Below are positions 9,764-20,700 of a stretch of 64,000 bases of DNA, one piece after another. The notes under the pieces are model-generated. The model was given only the letters and a program-made list of their open reading frames with translations, did no database searches and was not told the origin of the DNA. Both the position numbers and the translations under genes were made by a program. Each line of letters starts with the position of its first letter. Within the stretch, counting starts at the first letter, position 1. The DNA is from Aplectana chamaeleonis (Eukaryota > Nematoda > Chromadorea > Rhabditida > Cosmocercidae), in the NCBI GenBank assembly GCA_029168955.1, contig JAPDOI010000040.1, forward strand, positions 434,001 through 498,000, read 5' to 3'.

Positions 9764-11464
9764 TATACTTGGGCAAAATGATTTTTTTTTCGAATGATCG
9801 ACTTTTCGGATAAGTCGAAAAATAGACTTTTTCGAATGATCGACTTTTCGGATAAGTCGAAATTTAGACTTTTTCGAATGATCGACTTTTCGGATTAGTC
9901 GAAAATCGCCGTTTTTCGATTGATCGACTTCTCGACTTATCCGAAAATTGGCCTTTTTCGATTGATCGACTTTTCGGATAAGTCGAAAATTAGACTTTTT
10001 CGAATGATCGACTTTCGAATAATAAGTCGACTTTTTCAATCGACTTTAAAAAAAGTCGTCGACTCTTTTGCTCAGCATTCAAAACGGCACACGAAGACGT
10101 GACAATCCAACAAAGTCTTTCGTTTCAGCAAAAACTCTGTAAGTTAGTTTCGCGCTTTTTATGAAATAGGAATACAAAATAGAGTAGCTCACGCAGAGAA
10201 GTTCATAAGGATAAAAAAACCTGGATGGTTTTCGTAGCTGGCTCCAGGGTCTAGCGACTACTGCCTTCGAGACAACGGTAGGGATGAGCACTACGTAACT
10301 CAGGCGATTCACTTAAATTTACCGGTTACGAATTATGAATTACGTAAGCAGGAGCTTCGGAAGAAAGTTCGATGCTGTTTATGCTGCACTTTAAAGAGCA
10401 AAAATGACCAAATCCTCGGTTCGAATTAACATTAGGTGGGTGGGGCAGGGGGTGTCGTACAAGAAATGCGCACACACGTCAAAATTTCGAAATTACTGAG
10501 ATTTCTATAAAGCCTAATACGGGAGCAAAACTGAGTACGTGAAGTTTCAAACGCAGCAAGAATTTTACCTGCTCAGAGTTTTATTCCTTTGTCCGAAATG
10601 GAAAAGTATTCTGTGAAAATTCCAGGACCTGCCCAAATTCTGGAAAAAAACATTTACATGGCGCGTGTTTATCGCAACTGGCCCAGCAAAACCTACTCCG
10701 ATACTGAGGAGAAGGAACGAAAACGCGCTCCAGCGCCCAAATATTTTCCGCACCCGGTGCTTCGTAACGGTAGCCCGCAGAGATCGGCCGCAAGAGCAAG
10801 ACATCGACGTTTGTGGCGGGGGATCATTCAATCACTAGTCTAAAAACTCCTTCACACGCGCCACGAACGCGATCACGAGATAGATATAAAGCAAGCCGGG
10901 GCAATAGAGGACACTTGATGCGTAATCTCAAAGACATGAAAAAAGGAAACTGCCCATCAATGCGATGAACACCACCAAAAATGAACCGTCGTAGAACCCG
11001 AGATGTTGAAATCACGCGCGAAATCAACGATCGATGGATACACGTCAGAAGCAGGGGGCTTGACACGTTTAAATTTGAATTGCCCGCAATCGTGAGATTC
11101 CGTGTGTCTTCCGTGGTTACACAAGATACGGCAAAGATCACGCTCAAGGCCAAAAATGAGTTCAGACTAAGTAACTGCAGCTTCCATCATCTTTCTCACT
11201 AAGTAAATGCTTTGAGATCGGCCAAATTTTCGAATTAGTCGGATATTACTTTTTTAGAATGATCGACTTCTCGACTTATCCGAAAATCGCCCTTTTTCGA
11301 ATGATCGACTTTTCGGATAAGTCGAAAATTAGACTTTTTCGAATGATCGACTTTTCGATTTAGCCGGAATTTCCACTTTTCGAATAGTCGACTAAGTCGA
11401 TTTGATCGAAGTCGACCTTTTTCAATCGGATGATGATTCGATCATTCGATTCGGCCCAAGTATA
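9764..11464. mobile_element. Non-autonomous hAT-like element 1 (TATACTTGGGC ends)
   Basis: The element starts TATACTTGGGCAAAATG and ends with the inverted CGGCCCAAGTATA. It is bounded by a perfect GTGCATAC duplication. Just inside the left end are six copies of a 42-bp unit (9785-10030) built on CGAATGATCGACTTTTCGGA and TAAGTCGAAAA; similar units sit inside the right end (about 11240-11440). Such subterminal repeats often bind transposase. The interior (10080-11230) holds only short open frames and no transposase. A relative with the same ends occupies 25511-28709. Confidence 0.8.
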
Positions 11465-11472
11465 GTGCATAC

Positions 11473-12119
11473 TTCCCGTGACGAGCGACGCGACATAATC
11501 CTTGTCATCTAAATCGACCGAAATTCGATATTGCTAATATGCATAGTCGCGGTCGCGGAAAGTATGCACGAGGCCCTAAACCTGTCGCTGTCGCAGTGTG
11601 CTGCAAGCTTCGGCCCGCGACAGCGACAGTTGCAGCGATAGGCTTCGGCAAGCAACGTCGCGCGATGGAAATAATTTCGGCCAATTTTGTCGCTGTCGCT
11701 GCCATTCCGCCGTAGTTTCTTTCTATTTGCTAAAGATCCTTTGTTAGTACCTGTCCATTAACTCTCTATAAAAATATTTATTTCCCCTATTTCACTGTTT
11801 TTCAATCGAACAAACGGCGGCGAAGAGGTAAGAGACGCAGAGACAGAAATATGATTCGGCGACAAGTCATTGTCACGCCCACTTTCTCTCGCTTTGGAGA
11901 GCGACGCCACGAATTTCGCGGCGACGCCACTCTGAAAGGCCCTATACTCGCACAGGCAACTCAATCAAAGAGGATCAATGTCAATTATGCGCAAAATCTG
12001 CATTGCTGATGCGCAGAAAACGCAGCGTAAATTTCACGATGCGCGCCATTTGGATGTCTGCAGTGTAACTACGCACCTGTATGGCTACTGTAGAATGGAA
12101 TGTCGAGTCGTGACATCAG
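11473..12119. other. Unassigned, TGTCGCTGTCGC-rich
   Basis: Several TGTCGCTGTCGC / GCGACAGCGACAG motifs in both orientations (11580-11710), probably the remains of an inverted-repeat element that the hAT-like element entered. No gene seen. Confidence 0.35.
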
Positions 12120-12123
12120 ATAC

Positions 12124-12222
12124 CCTCTATAAAACGTCTGCCCTACGCTCTCTCACTGTCTCTCACCTTCGCTACGAACCAGCACGCGTAAGAACCAAGA
12201 GAATTTCGCCGTTTTATAGTCT
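12124..12222 (+). repeat. CCTCTATAAAAC MITE, copy 1
   Basis: Bounded by CCTCTATAAAACGTC and CGCCGTTTTATAGTCT, with a CTCTCACTGTCTCTCACC core shared with 15996-16145 and 54688-54840. Flanks ATAC / GTAC resemble the 4-bp GTAC duplication seen cleanly at the 54688 copy. No coding capacity. Confidence 0.6.
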
Positions 12223-12229
12223 GTACGCT

Positions 12230-12535
12230 TGGTTGAGTAACAGGACATGCCGAATCTACCAATATCCGACTCGTTATCCGGTTCGAATCATGACATTTCT
12301 CGGATATTCGGTATCCGAATCATTATCCGACTCATGGCACATTTCGGTGATTCAGATTTCGAATCAAACGGATTTCGGCGTTTTTTCGGTGAATCGGATT
12401 TTGGATCATTCGGATTTTGACACTTTTTCGGTGATTCGGAGTTTGACGTTTTTTTGGCGAATCGGATTTCGAATCATGAAAATTTCGGTTCTTTCGGATG
12501 GATACCCGAAAATGAGAGAGTCGGATCCAAGGTAT
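12230..12535 (+). repeat. TTCGGAT-type degenerate repeat
   Basis: A run of TATCCGA, ATTCGGAT, TTTTTCGG and CGAATC motifs with no fixed period. It abuts the LINE fragment that begins at about 12540. It resembles the subterminal sequence of the hAT-like elements. Confidence 0.45.
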
Positions 12536-12536
12536 A

Positions 12537-13450
12537 ATACCCAGGTTAACGCTGTCGAATGCTTTTGCCAAGTCAATGGCAACAGCAGCGGTTCTGAGTG
12601 TTTAACCATCGATGACATTGCCAGCGGTGCCTTCCTGGTTGAATGCAGCTTTTGGAAGCCGTGCTGGTGCTACTGCTCCTGATTATGCTGAGCCAAGTCA
12701 TTGACAGTTAGCCTTCCAGCAACCTTGGCCAGAGGATACAAAATACCTTTGCGCCTATATCAATTCGCTGATGGCTGTAGTTTACCAAGCTTTGGCAGAG
12801 GGATGCCATTCGCTGTGTTCCAATCGTGTGGCTAGGAGCATGTACGAAATGAGGTATTTATTCGATCTGTGAGCTGCAGGTGAAGTTAATTTGGAAGCTC
12901 TTTTTATACTGCGGAACAGATTCCGTGAGGCCTAATGGCTTTGGAGTTACGCATCTCCTTTATGATTTGCTCCACTTGTGTAGGAGTGAAGGCCTCAGCC
13001 ATGCTCATTGGCGTTAGGCGGAACAGCTCCCTTTCTGTCACTCTGTTTTGCGGATCTCGCTTCGCGCATGTTATGAAGCTCTGGCCGAGAGCGTAAGCAG
13101 CATTCTTTCCAGTTCGAATACATTGTTCTTGAACTTAATGGTGGAGACGGTGGCGGGTGCGGCTCTTCCGGTGAGGTTGGTCAGGATTCTCCAAGCCTTG
13201 GCATCATCTGTCTTGAAGTTGAATTTTCAGTGAGCTTATGCCACTCGTCTTTCCTATGCCTGTCGAAAGTCTTCCCACGTCCTTCGGCTGTGACCGCTCT
13301 CATAGCTTTCCGAGTTGCATCAGATAGGTGACGCTTCTTCTGGCGCACATTGCCAATCCTTGGAATATGAGCTGCTCCGCGGGCTGCAGCCTCTTTAAAC
13401 AGGCTCCAGTCTGTAAGGCCTAGTTTGAGATAAGAACGATGACGAATTCC
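12537..13450 (-). pseudogene. Inverted fragment of APE-type LINE
   Basis: Read on the minus strand it starts at LVPYSGIRHRSYLKLGLTDW (about 13445). It continues through KKRHLSDATRKAMRAV, a decayed middle, and HQHGFQKLHST near 12680, and ends in motif A AIDLAKAFDSVNLGI (about 12545). It matches the same stretch in the copy at 22985-29720 but with an internal deletion and several frameshifts. It lies head-to-head with the 5' end of the next LINE copy. Only the middle of the element is present. Confidence 0.75.
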
Positions 13451-13617
13451 AGAATAAGGAACAAGAGAGCTGCCGAGATGTCGCACGTTCGTGCCGTGGC
13501 AGTCTGGAGGAAAGAAGATCACCTCCGTGCAAACCGACGTCAACCCATCCCCGAAGAGTGTTTATGTCATGGGAGAGATGCTGGTCGGCCGCAGCTCTCC
13601 TTAGGATTCTGCTACAA

Positions 13618-13647
13618 AGGGCCGGCGTCGAGAGGAATCCTGGACCC
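13618..13647 (+). other. 2A-like ribosome-skipping motif in LINE copy 1
   Basis: The frame reads LLRILLQ then RAGVERNPGP, i.e. a hydrophobic Leu-rich run before V-E-x-N-P-G-P. The 2A core is D-(V/I)-E-x-N-P-G-P; here Gly replaces the Asp. 2A-like sequences are known near the N-terminus of several APE-type LINEs. Copy 2 has the same stretch ending NPGL instead of NPGP. Confidence 0.7.
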
Positions 13648-13687
13648 GCTCAGAAGTACCCATGCGCCAAATGCAGCAAGAATGTCG

Positions 13688-14664
13688 CGGGCGCACTAGG
13701 GCCGCGTCCGTCGACAAGTTGGAGCTCAGCCAAAGTGGTCAGGCCATGACCACGACCGAGCCCCGCATCGGCGTTGTTCACGTCCCCGGTGACGTCTGAC
13801 CTCGGGGGATCGGCCGTGGGCCTAGAAACCACGGTCAGTCCCCGTCAAGGGTCGTCGCGTCCAGCCGCCCTAGTGGGCTGACCAGAGTAGCGGACCTAAC
13901 CCAAGCAGGGGTCGCCTCGGGGTACACCCGTGGCAACCTCCGCATCCTATCCCGGCCTACATGCCAGCGGTGGCATGAATAATTAACGGGGGTCAGAGTG
14001 GCACGGCCTGCGGTAAGCGGGAACCGCTGTGCACGAACACAAATAATAAGAAAATGAAAAACATTAGAAAAATAAGGGTATACTGTTTTATCCTAATAAC
14101 ATTAAAATCCTGCGGTACCTGGGATCCTTCCAATCCTTAGGGGGCGCATTCCGGATCTCCAGGTAGATAGCGAATGTAGGGCGATTGAATACTAGCGTAG
14201 AGAATATGGCGCCTCGTGCGGTAGTTCTACCTTCCCTTGGCCCTCCTTCAGAAGAAGGCTTTGGTGTGGTCTCGTACCTGACACCCAGCTGCGGTGCTGG
14301 GCCGGATTCCTCAACAGCAGCTAGCGGGTGCTGCTGGAGGCGACCAGTTTCCTCGCTGCCAGACTTATGCGAATAAAACGGGTATCAATCCCGTGGAAGT
14401 CTGGCCCTGGCGCTCGCCACCGCGGTGTGGCAATAAGAGCACCAGGTGCGAATTGAACTGTCCACACCAGGGTAGACAGAAGCCCCAAGGGCTTTGGTGC
14501 ATGAGCTCCAGCGCTCAAGCCAACGCTGGATGAGCATGACTCATGCCAGCGGGGGCGAGCGCGGTCGCTGCATGCGCCGCCCCGGTGGAGACTGCCAAGT
14601 AGGCAGAGGCGAGGGGAGTCGGGGCCTGCCCCTCACGAGGAACTAGTCGCAATCCGCGACAAAT
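13688..14664. mobile_element. 977-bp GC-rich insertion in the LINE PHD finger
   Basis: AATGTCG occurs at 13681-13687 and 14665-14671, at the two places where homology to LINE copy 2 stops and restarts. The insert is GC-rich with inverted motifs, for example GCCACCGCGGTGTGGC and GTCCACACCAGGGTAG. It has an AT-rich patch at about 14035-14105, and no reading frame with a known domain. It could be a LINE 5' region, a SINE-like element or a MITE. Ends are not inverted in any obvious way. Confidence 0.5.
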
Positions 14665-15995
14665 AATGTCGTCTGGAATGGGAAAAGTGTCCAATGCTCT
14701 GGATGTCAGAGGTGGGTGCACCTCTCCTGTTCGGGTCTCAGTTCTGTGAGGCATCACGACTCTTCCCTCCGTTGTGTTCTGTGCTCTGCCCCCAGCAACT
14801 CTGATTCCTCATTTACCAACCGCCCCCTCTCTATTGTACATATTAACCTCAACGGCCTTCGTGCCAAGCTGTCTGAAGTCTCTCTTTTTGCAGGTACTCA
14901 TCATCCTGATATCATTATGGTTCAGGAAACCAAGCTTTATCCTTCTGCTACCGCTTCACACCCTAAAGTTCCGGGTTACACTGCTTATCATGCTCCAGGA
15001 TCATCTCTCGGCGGAGTAGTTTCTACTTTCGTATTACCAAATCTACCCTCTCATCTCATTCCAAACACCCCTATGGACGGCACTCTTGAATACCTACCTA
15101 TCCATCTCCCTCTTAAAACATCTATATCCCTTTTTTTTTAATATCTATATCCCTACTACCAGGTTCTGCCCCTTCTGTTGTCTTCGCAGGCGATCTCAAC
15201 GCTCATACATTCTACTTGTCGCTTGACACTGACGCTAGAGAAGACTTCGAAGAATGGGCGGAGTGCGATCTGGTCATTCTCAACGATCATCAGCCCACTC
15301 GTCTCCCGGCCAACGGCCGATCCTCTAGCCCAGACATCTCACTTGCATCTTCTAATCTCTCTAGCGCCTTCTCTTGGTCGACCGCTACAACTCTCTCCAG
15401 TGATGATATCCCCGTCTTCGTTCATGTCGATCTCTAATTCTCTTGCTCCTTATTCAGGTATCCGTCAAAGGTCTTATCTTAATCTTTGCCTTGCAGACTG
15501 GCGTTTGTTCAGGGAGGTGGCACTTCGCCATGTGGCTGACTACCCATGGAATGGAAACGGCACCAGAAAGGACGTCACTTGACGGACGCGATTCGCAAGG
15601 CCATGAAAGCAGCCATTCCGGAGGGCCGGGTGAAGACCTTTTTTCCCAATGTCACTAGGGAAATCTTGGAGAAGATAAGGATAAGGGATGCAAAGAGATT
15701 CGCAGATCACCTTGATCCGGCCATTGCTGAGCTAGATAGCGATATAAAGTGAGATCTGAACAAGCACAGGAAGGAGTGTTGGGAGAAATTTACCGAAAAG
15801 ATGAACTTCAAGAGTGACGGAGCATCAACTTGGAAAGTTCTAAAGAAGATCTCAGGCAAGAGCACCTCCACCAACTATTCCACGATCGAGTTCGAGAATG
15901 GAGTTTTCAAATCTGTAAAGGAGGCTGCAACTGTTCTCGGAAAGCATTTTTCATAACTCGGGCTGAGAGAGGGAAACAGAACAGAGTGACTGTCC

Positions 15996-16145
15996 CCTCT
16001 ATAAAACGTCGTAATTCACATTCGAGGCGCGAGCGGCGCGCGCGACGCTGCAGCCTCCGTCGGCCCTCCGCTCTCTCACTGTCTCTAACTTTCGCTCCGC
16101 ACTAGCACGCGTAGTAACCATGTGAATTTCGCCGTTTTATAGCCT
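15996..16145 (+). repeat. CCTCTATAAAAC MITE, copy 2
   Basis: Inserted within LINE copy 1. It begins CCTCTATAAAACGTCGTAAT, has a core CGCGAGCGGCGCGCGCGACG and CTCTCACTGTCTCTAAC, and ends CGCCGTTTTATAGCCT. The LINE reading continues on both sides (..QNRVTV / RELAKFPFMDE). Flanks GTCC / GTAG give only a weak 4-bp duplication. Confidence 0.65.
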
Positions 16146-17989
16146 GTAGGAGAGCTAGCTAAGTTTCCATTCATGGATGAGACAGAAGCAGTGGCGCTCG
16201 CACAGATTGAGAAGGTGGTCAAAGAGATGCGCATCTCGAAGGCTGTTGGGCCGGATGGCATCAGTCCTGCGGTCTTGAAGAAACTGCCGAATGAGCTCAT
16301 GCCAATCCTGGCTGACGTCATCAACACATCCTTTAGTATGTGCCTTTTACCCCAAGACTGGAAAATGGCAAGCGTCGTTCCATTGCTTAAGCCTGGAAAA
16401 TCACTATCTACTGCGAAGTGGTATAGACCGATCAGTCTTCTTTCACCACTCGCTAAAGTCGCTGAGAAATTGATCGTCAAGGAGCTCGCTGAGCATAATA
16501 ACAAGCAGCAGCACCAACATGGTTTTGGCAAACTTCACTCCACTACCATGGCGCTGCTGGAGATTGCCAGCTATGTTTTGTATGGCTCCAACGCCAAAAA
16601 ACCTCAAGCACTGTGGGAGTAGCCCTTGACCTCACAAAGGCCTTTGATACTGTCAACTTGGGTATACTGTCTGAGAAGTTACTGAGGTCCACCATCCCGG
16701 CTTGGCAGAAGCGATGGATTACTGCACTCATCAAAGGGCGCCGAGCAAAAGTGCTGTTCCAGGAACATGTCTCTAATAGCATCCCAATTGCTGCCGGAGT
16801 CCTTCAAGGAGGAGTGATATCGCCTGCTCTGTTCAGCCTCTACCTTGAAGATTTGTCCTTCCCGCCTAAGGACATCAAAGTGGTTGCGTATGCGAATCAC
16901 ATCAAAATTTTGTGTCGTGACAGAGACATTAATGCAGCTGCACGCAAGATCAACACTTACCTCGTCGATCTGAAGTTCTCGAAAATATGATGCTCACTAT
17001 CTCTGCCGCTAAATCATCTGTATCAGTTTTCTCCACTGACCCTAAGGAACACTGTGCTCACCCCGTTGTGAACTGGGAAGACGCTCGTCTGCCTGCCACA
17101 CGTTTCCCTAAGCTGCTCGGCCTGGAATCGGATCCTTCGCTGAAGTTCCATAAAAACACAGAGCAGAAACAGGCTACAGTGAGAGCAAAGCTTAACGTCT
17201 TACGAGCTCTGGGCGGTATGTCGTGAGGAAGCAGTAAGGAGACGATCCTGACGACGTACAAGGCAATCTTGCAGTCAGCGTTGGAGTGTGCTGCTCCGGT
17301 ATGGCAACACAATATCGAATTCATCGTGGACAAAGATGCAGCGAGTCCAAAATGCTACACTTCGTATTGCCACTGGGTGTGCTAAAAGCTCTCCAGTGGA
17401 GCATCTTCATGCTGAAGCCCGTATTCTGCCTGTTAAGGAGCACTGTCAACTCCAAGCGCGGCAACTGGTTATTAACATCGTCAAGCAGCCTGGTCACCCA
17501 TTGAGAAGGATTATGAATCCTATTAGAAAGAGAGATATCAGAAGGTCTTTTGCGGATGCTCCCGAGAAAGTCAATATACAAAGATGGACAGACTCTCGAT
17601 ATGATCGTCTTCGTCTTTTACGTGCGGAGCACACCCGATTCGTTACGGATCATTTGAGTGAGGTGGCTGTTAACCCCATATTGGGGATCGCACTACCTGA
17701 AGTCAGCAACACCGAGATGGAACTCGGTAGGCGGGCTAGATGTTCCCTCGTCTCGTTACGCTGCGGGCGTTCCCCCATGCTGATGTCATACTTGCATAGG
17801 ATCGATAGCAGTACGCCTGACGAATGCCCGGATTGTGGTAACCCTGGCCACACGACAGCACACCTTTTCGATTGCCCGAAGAGGCCCACCACACTGACGA
17901 CAATGGATTTGTGGCTGAATCCAACTTCGGTTGCCCGTTTCTTGAACCTCTGACGAAAACCCTTCTGCGGCTGCAGAGAAGGAAAAGAG

Positions 17990-18410
17990 AAGAGAGTTGG
18001 AGAGAACGATGTAAAGAAAGCCCGGGATGTGATCACTAGGCATAGTTGTAGAAGTGGACCAGGAGCAAGCGCTAGAAAGATTCAGAGATACGAGAGAAAT
18101 TTCCGGGCTATAAGGTAGGTCGTTGGCAGGGAGACGAGTGGACGGATCTTCGTTAAGGATAACCAGATCACACTCTACCCATTTTTCGACGTTTTCTCTT
18201 CTTGCATCAGAGCCCAGAGACGAGCAAAAGGTATGAGCAGAGAAGACTCGGGCAAGGGCATTTGAGGGTGAGAGGGCGCAGCCATTGAGCTGCTTGACAA
18301 AAGGAGTGGGAGCGTTGGATGGGGGGGGGAAGATGGTGGGTAAGGGAATGTAATTACCAAAATGAGATAGTCGAGTTTTGAGAGGGAGACGAATGGGTAC
18401 TCATACAATG
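17990..18410 (-). pseudogene. Inverted fragment of APE-type LINE endonuclease
   Basis: Minus-strand reading contains VEKWVECDLVILN, PANDLPYSPEISLVSLNLSS and PSDHIPGFLYIVLSNS. These match the C-terminal third of the LINE endonuclease (copy 2: ECDLVI, SSDHVPVFVHIDLSNS). It abuts the 3' end of LINE copy 1 directly, tail against inverted fragment. It is frameshifted and truncated at both ends. Confidence 0.7.
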
Positions 18411-18795
18411 GGGTGGACTCATCGCGACGCCGAATAGGAACGATGCGGGGTCAACGGCTATCAGCCCGCTGTTTTTGAGCGCGGTCAGCTCTAATTGGGC
18501 ACGCGATCAGTACGCCTGGACAAAAAAGAACCGACAGCAAAAAACTGTCTAACTTAGTTATTAATTATAATACAACTAGGTGGAGCCTAGGACCAAAATT
18601 AAGCATCCACGGGCGTTACGTCCTCTATCTGGAAGGGACAGAGCTTACTCCCGATAGTGCCACCAAGGAGATACTAAGTGTATCTCAAACAACAGAACAG
18701 TGCATCATAGTCGAAGCAGGGTCCGTCGCGGTCAGCCAGATATGTGCCTTTGCTCAGGATCAGCCGGAATACGATGCAGGTCGTTCGAGGTCAAT
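18411..18795. repeat. Unassigned; part of a dispersed repeat
   Basis: 18550-18720 is a diverged inverted copy of 3300-3490; shared phrases include TTATAATACAACTAGG and CGTTACGTCCTCTATCTGG. Nothing else is recognised. Confidence 0.4.
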
Positions 18796-18809
18796 CCTAA
18801 TTCCATTGT
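18796..18809. repeat. Target duplication CCTAATTCCATTGT (left)
   Basis: The identical 14 bp recurs, in the same orientation, at 22513-22526 on the far side of the inverted Penelope pair. Variable-length duplications of this size fit Penelope-like insertion. Confidence 0.8.
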
Positions 18810-20700
18810 ATTTTAGTATGGTGCTATCTCGGAGCCTCTTTGCAGATTGAAAGGTTTATTGTGAGGCGTCAAATAACTGCAAAAATCTCGGAAAGTTTCT
18901 TGCGACAGTTGTTCGAAATGTTCGCAAAAATTCTTCTCCAAAACTTTACCTCCGGTGAGCTTTCGGTGCGTAGCACCTTCGTCAGACCTGAAATACATAG
19001 TTCAGAGCCGCACAAGAATCTTCTCAGCGAAAAAACTGGCCTGGTTCGCCGTTGGTGGTGGTCGGACCGCAACTACGAATAAACGACACCATACCCCTAC
19101 GGCGCTCTTAAATACTCAGAGACGCCATGACTCCCGTCATGGGAGATCCTACAATAACTCAGAGCTGTCAATTCTATCACGCAATAAATTGCAGTGCTTT
19201 GCTCATTTCGTCTCGGTTGTTTATTTCGGGGATAGCCGTTTAATTTCAATTGCTCCCAGAATTTTCCTTTCTATCGTGTTTTCTACTGAGCGGTGTAGTA
19301 CTGAAATGGACGACGCAGGGGGAGCTCCTGAAGGTGTTTGAACGTTTTGTGCTGTGAAAAGCTGTTTGTTGGGTAAGAAGCTGGATTCCGCAGCGCAGTG
19401 TTCGCCTAACCGTTTGGAAAGGGGCCTGCCGGTTTCGCCTACGTACTTCTCTCCGCAGCCTTGGCACTCGATCAGGTAAACAGTTCCCGTTAGTTGGCAT
19501 ATTTTGTTATCACTACAGTAACCACACTCCCGTCTTCTACACCTGTCTTCGTAAGGCCGCGAAAAGGTGAGCATGCTCTTCAAATTCGGAGGTGGACGAA
19601 ATATGAGCCGTACAGGCAGCGATGCGTTTTTCACGACACTGTTAACTCTATGGGCCACCTGCTCGTTGACGTATTTCATTATCATAGCAACACCGTCCGG
19701 CGAACTGTAAGGCCTCCATGAGTGTATTTGTGCGTGATTATAACCATTATCGCTTAGAATACGTCCCACCATAGAATCCACTTCATCCGATCTAAATGTG
19801 CAAACTCTGTCCTTTGTCGTGGTCAGATTACGAACGACATTAGCTTTCATGTATAGGGAATTACAGCTTTTGGAGTGCACGAGTATATTCTTAGATGCTG
19901 ACTTTTTGTGCCATATGAGTTCACTTACTCCCCCTCTAACCCTCACTTTGGGATTCAGAAATGGTACGAAACCGTCCTCATTTGGTTGTTCTACAGTGAA
20001 CCTGATACTTTTGACTTGTGAGTTCAAATTCAGCAGCGTATCTTCCAAGTCTGTCGACGAAGACCCGATGATGAACACGTCATCAATGTACCGCTTGTAG
20101 AACATTATTCCAATCGTTAGCGATCTTCTTTCTATATCGAGGTAGACGATGGCTAGTAACGGGGCAATCCTGAGTCCCATAGCCAGTTCACGATGTTGCG
20201 TATAGAAATGTCTATCGAACTGGAATACGTTGCATTGTAGGTTGTCTCCAGGAGGTCGCGTAGTTCCTTTTCTTCCAGTCCAAATGCATATGCTTCCGTT
20301 CTGTGTTGCCTCCACAGCGACAACAATGCATCCACGGCATCAGAAGTATGAACAGTGGTGTACAGGGATACAGCATCAAAACTCGCATAGCTTGCTCCGT
20401 TAGGAATCCGGCAATTATTCAGTGAAGCTATGAGGTGATCTGTATTCACAATGTGTGACGCCACATGACTGAGAAGTGGAGAAAATACTTTTACTAACAA
20501 CCAGCTTATTCTGTCGGATAGTCCTCTGCAGCTAGAAATGATTGGCCGGATTTTGATGTTTTCTTCCGTAATCTGATCGACCGGTGTATTTCCAAATTTA
20601 TGAGTTTTAACTAACGTGTAGTATGTAGGGACACTGGGACAAGACAGAATAAATCGCCTTACCGCATGTGAGCCTAGCTTACTACCTAACACTGTTTTTA
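18810..20700 (-). pseudogene. Penelope-like element, minus-strand copy
   Basis: 5'-truncated: the protein begins inside the RT at LGSKLGSHAVRRFILSCPSV. RT motifs follow: VPTYYTLVKTHKFG, motif A YASFDAVSLYT, motif B MGLRIAPLLAIVYLD, and catalytic YIDDVFIIG (about 20085-20110). The C-terminal GIY-YIG endonuclease (about 19400-19500) shows CGYCSDNKICQ, GTVYLIECQGCGEKYVGETG and KRLGEH. A frameshift near 20245 splits the two frames. YIDD and the GIY-YIG residues are intact, so this is the better preserved of the pair. About 200 bp of 3' UTR follows, plus 40 bp at 18810-18850 not present in the sister copy. Confidence 0.85.

Larger units (their letters stand above)
13452..17985 (+). pseudogene. APE-type LINE copy 1 (2A - PHD - endonuclease - RT), dead
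   Basis: Its recognisable 5' end, GAGCTGCCGAGATGTCGCAC, matches 23056 onward in copy 2. In order it carries a 2A-like motif (13618-13647), the first cysteines of a PHD-like finger (CAKCSKNV) cut by a 977-bp insertion, and the rest of the finger and the endonuclease start (RPLSIVHINLNGLRAKLSE, IIMVQETKLYP). The endonuclease ends at about 15440 (FAGDLNAHT, DDIPVFVHVDL). The RT follows at 16173-16990 (AVGPDGISPAVLKKLP, KWYRPISLLSPLAKVAEKLI, LTKAFDTVN, then VAYANH where YADD is expected) and the C-terminal region at 17288-17953 ends in CPDCGNPGHTTAHLFDCP. A second element interrupts it at 15996-16145. There are many frameshifts, and the mutated catalytic YADD means no activity. Clade is a jockey/CR1-like APE LINE; the exact family is not determined. 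Confidence 0.85.

Noticed and set aside
12537..13650. Twin-priming explanation for the inverted LINE piece
   Set aside because: Twin priming inverts the upstream part of one copy; here the inverted piece is the middle of the element and the forward piece starts at the 5' end, so two events are needed.
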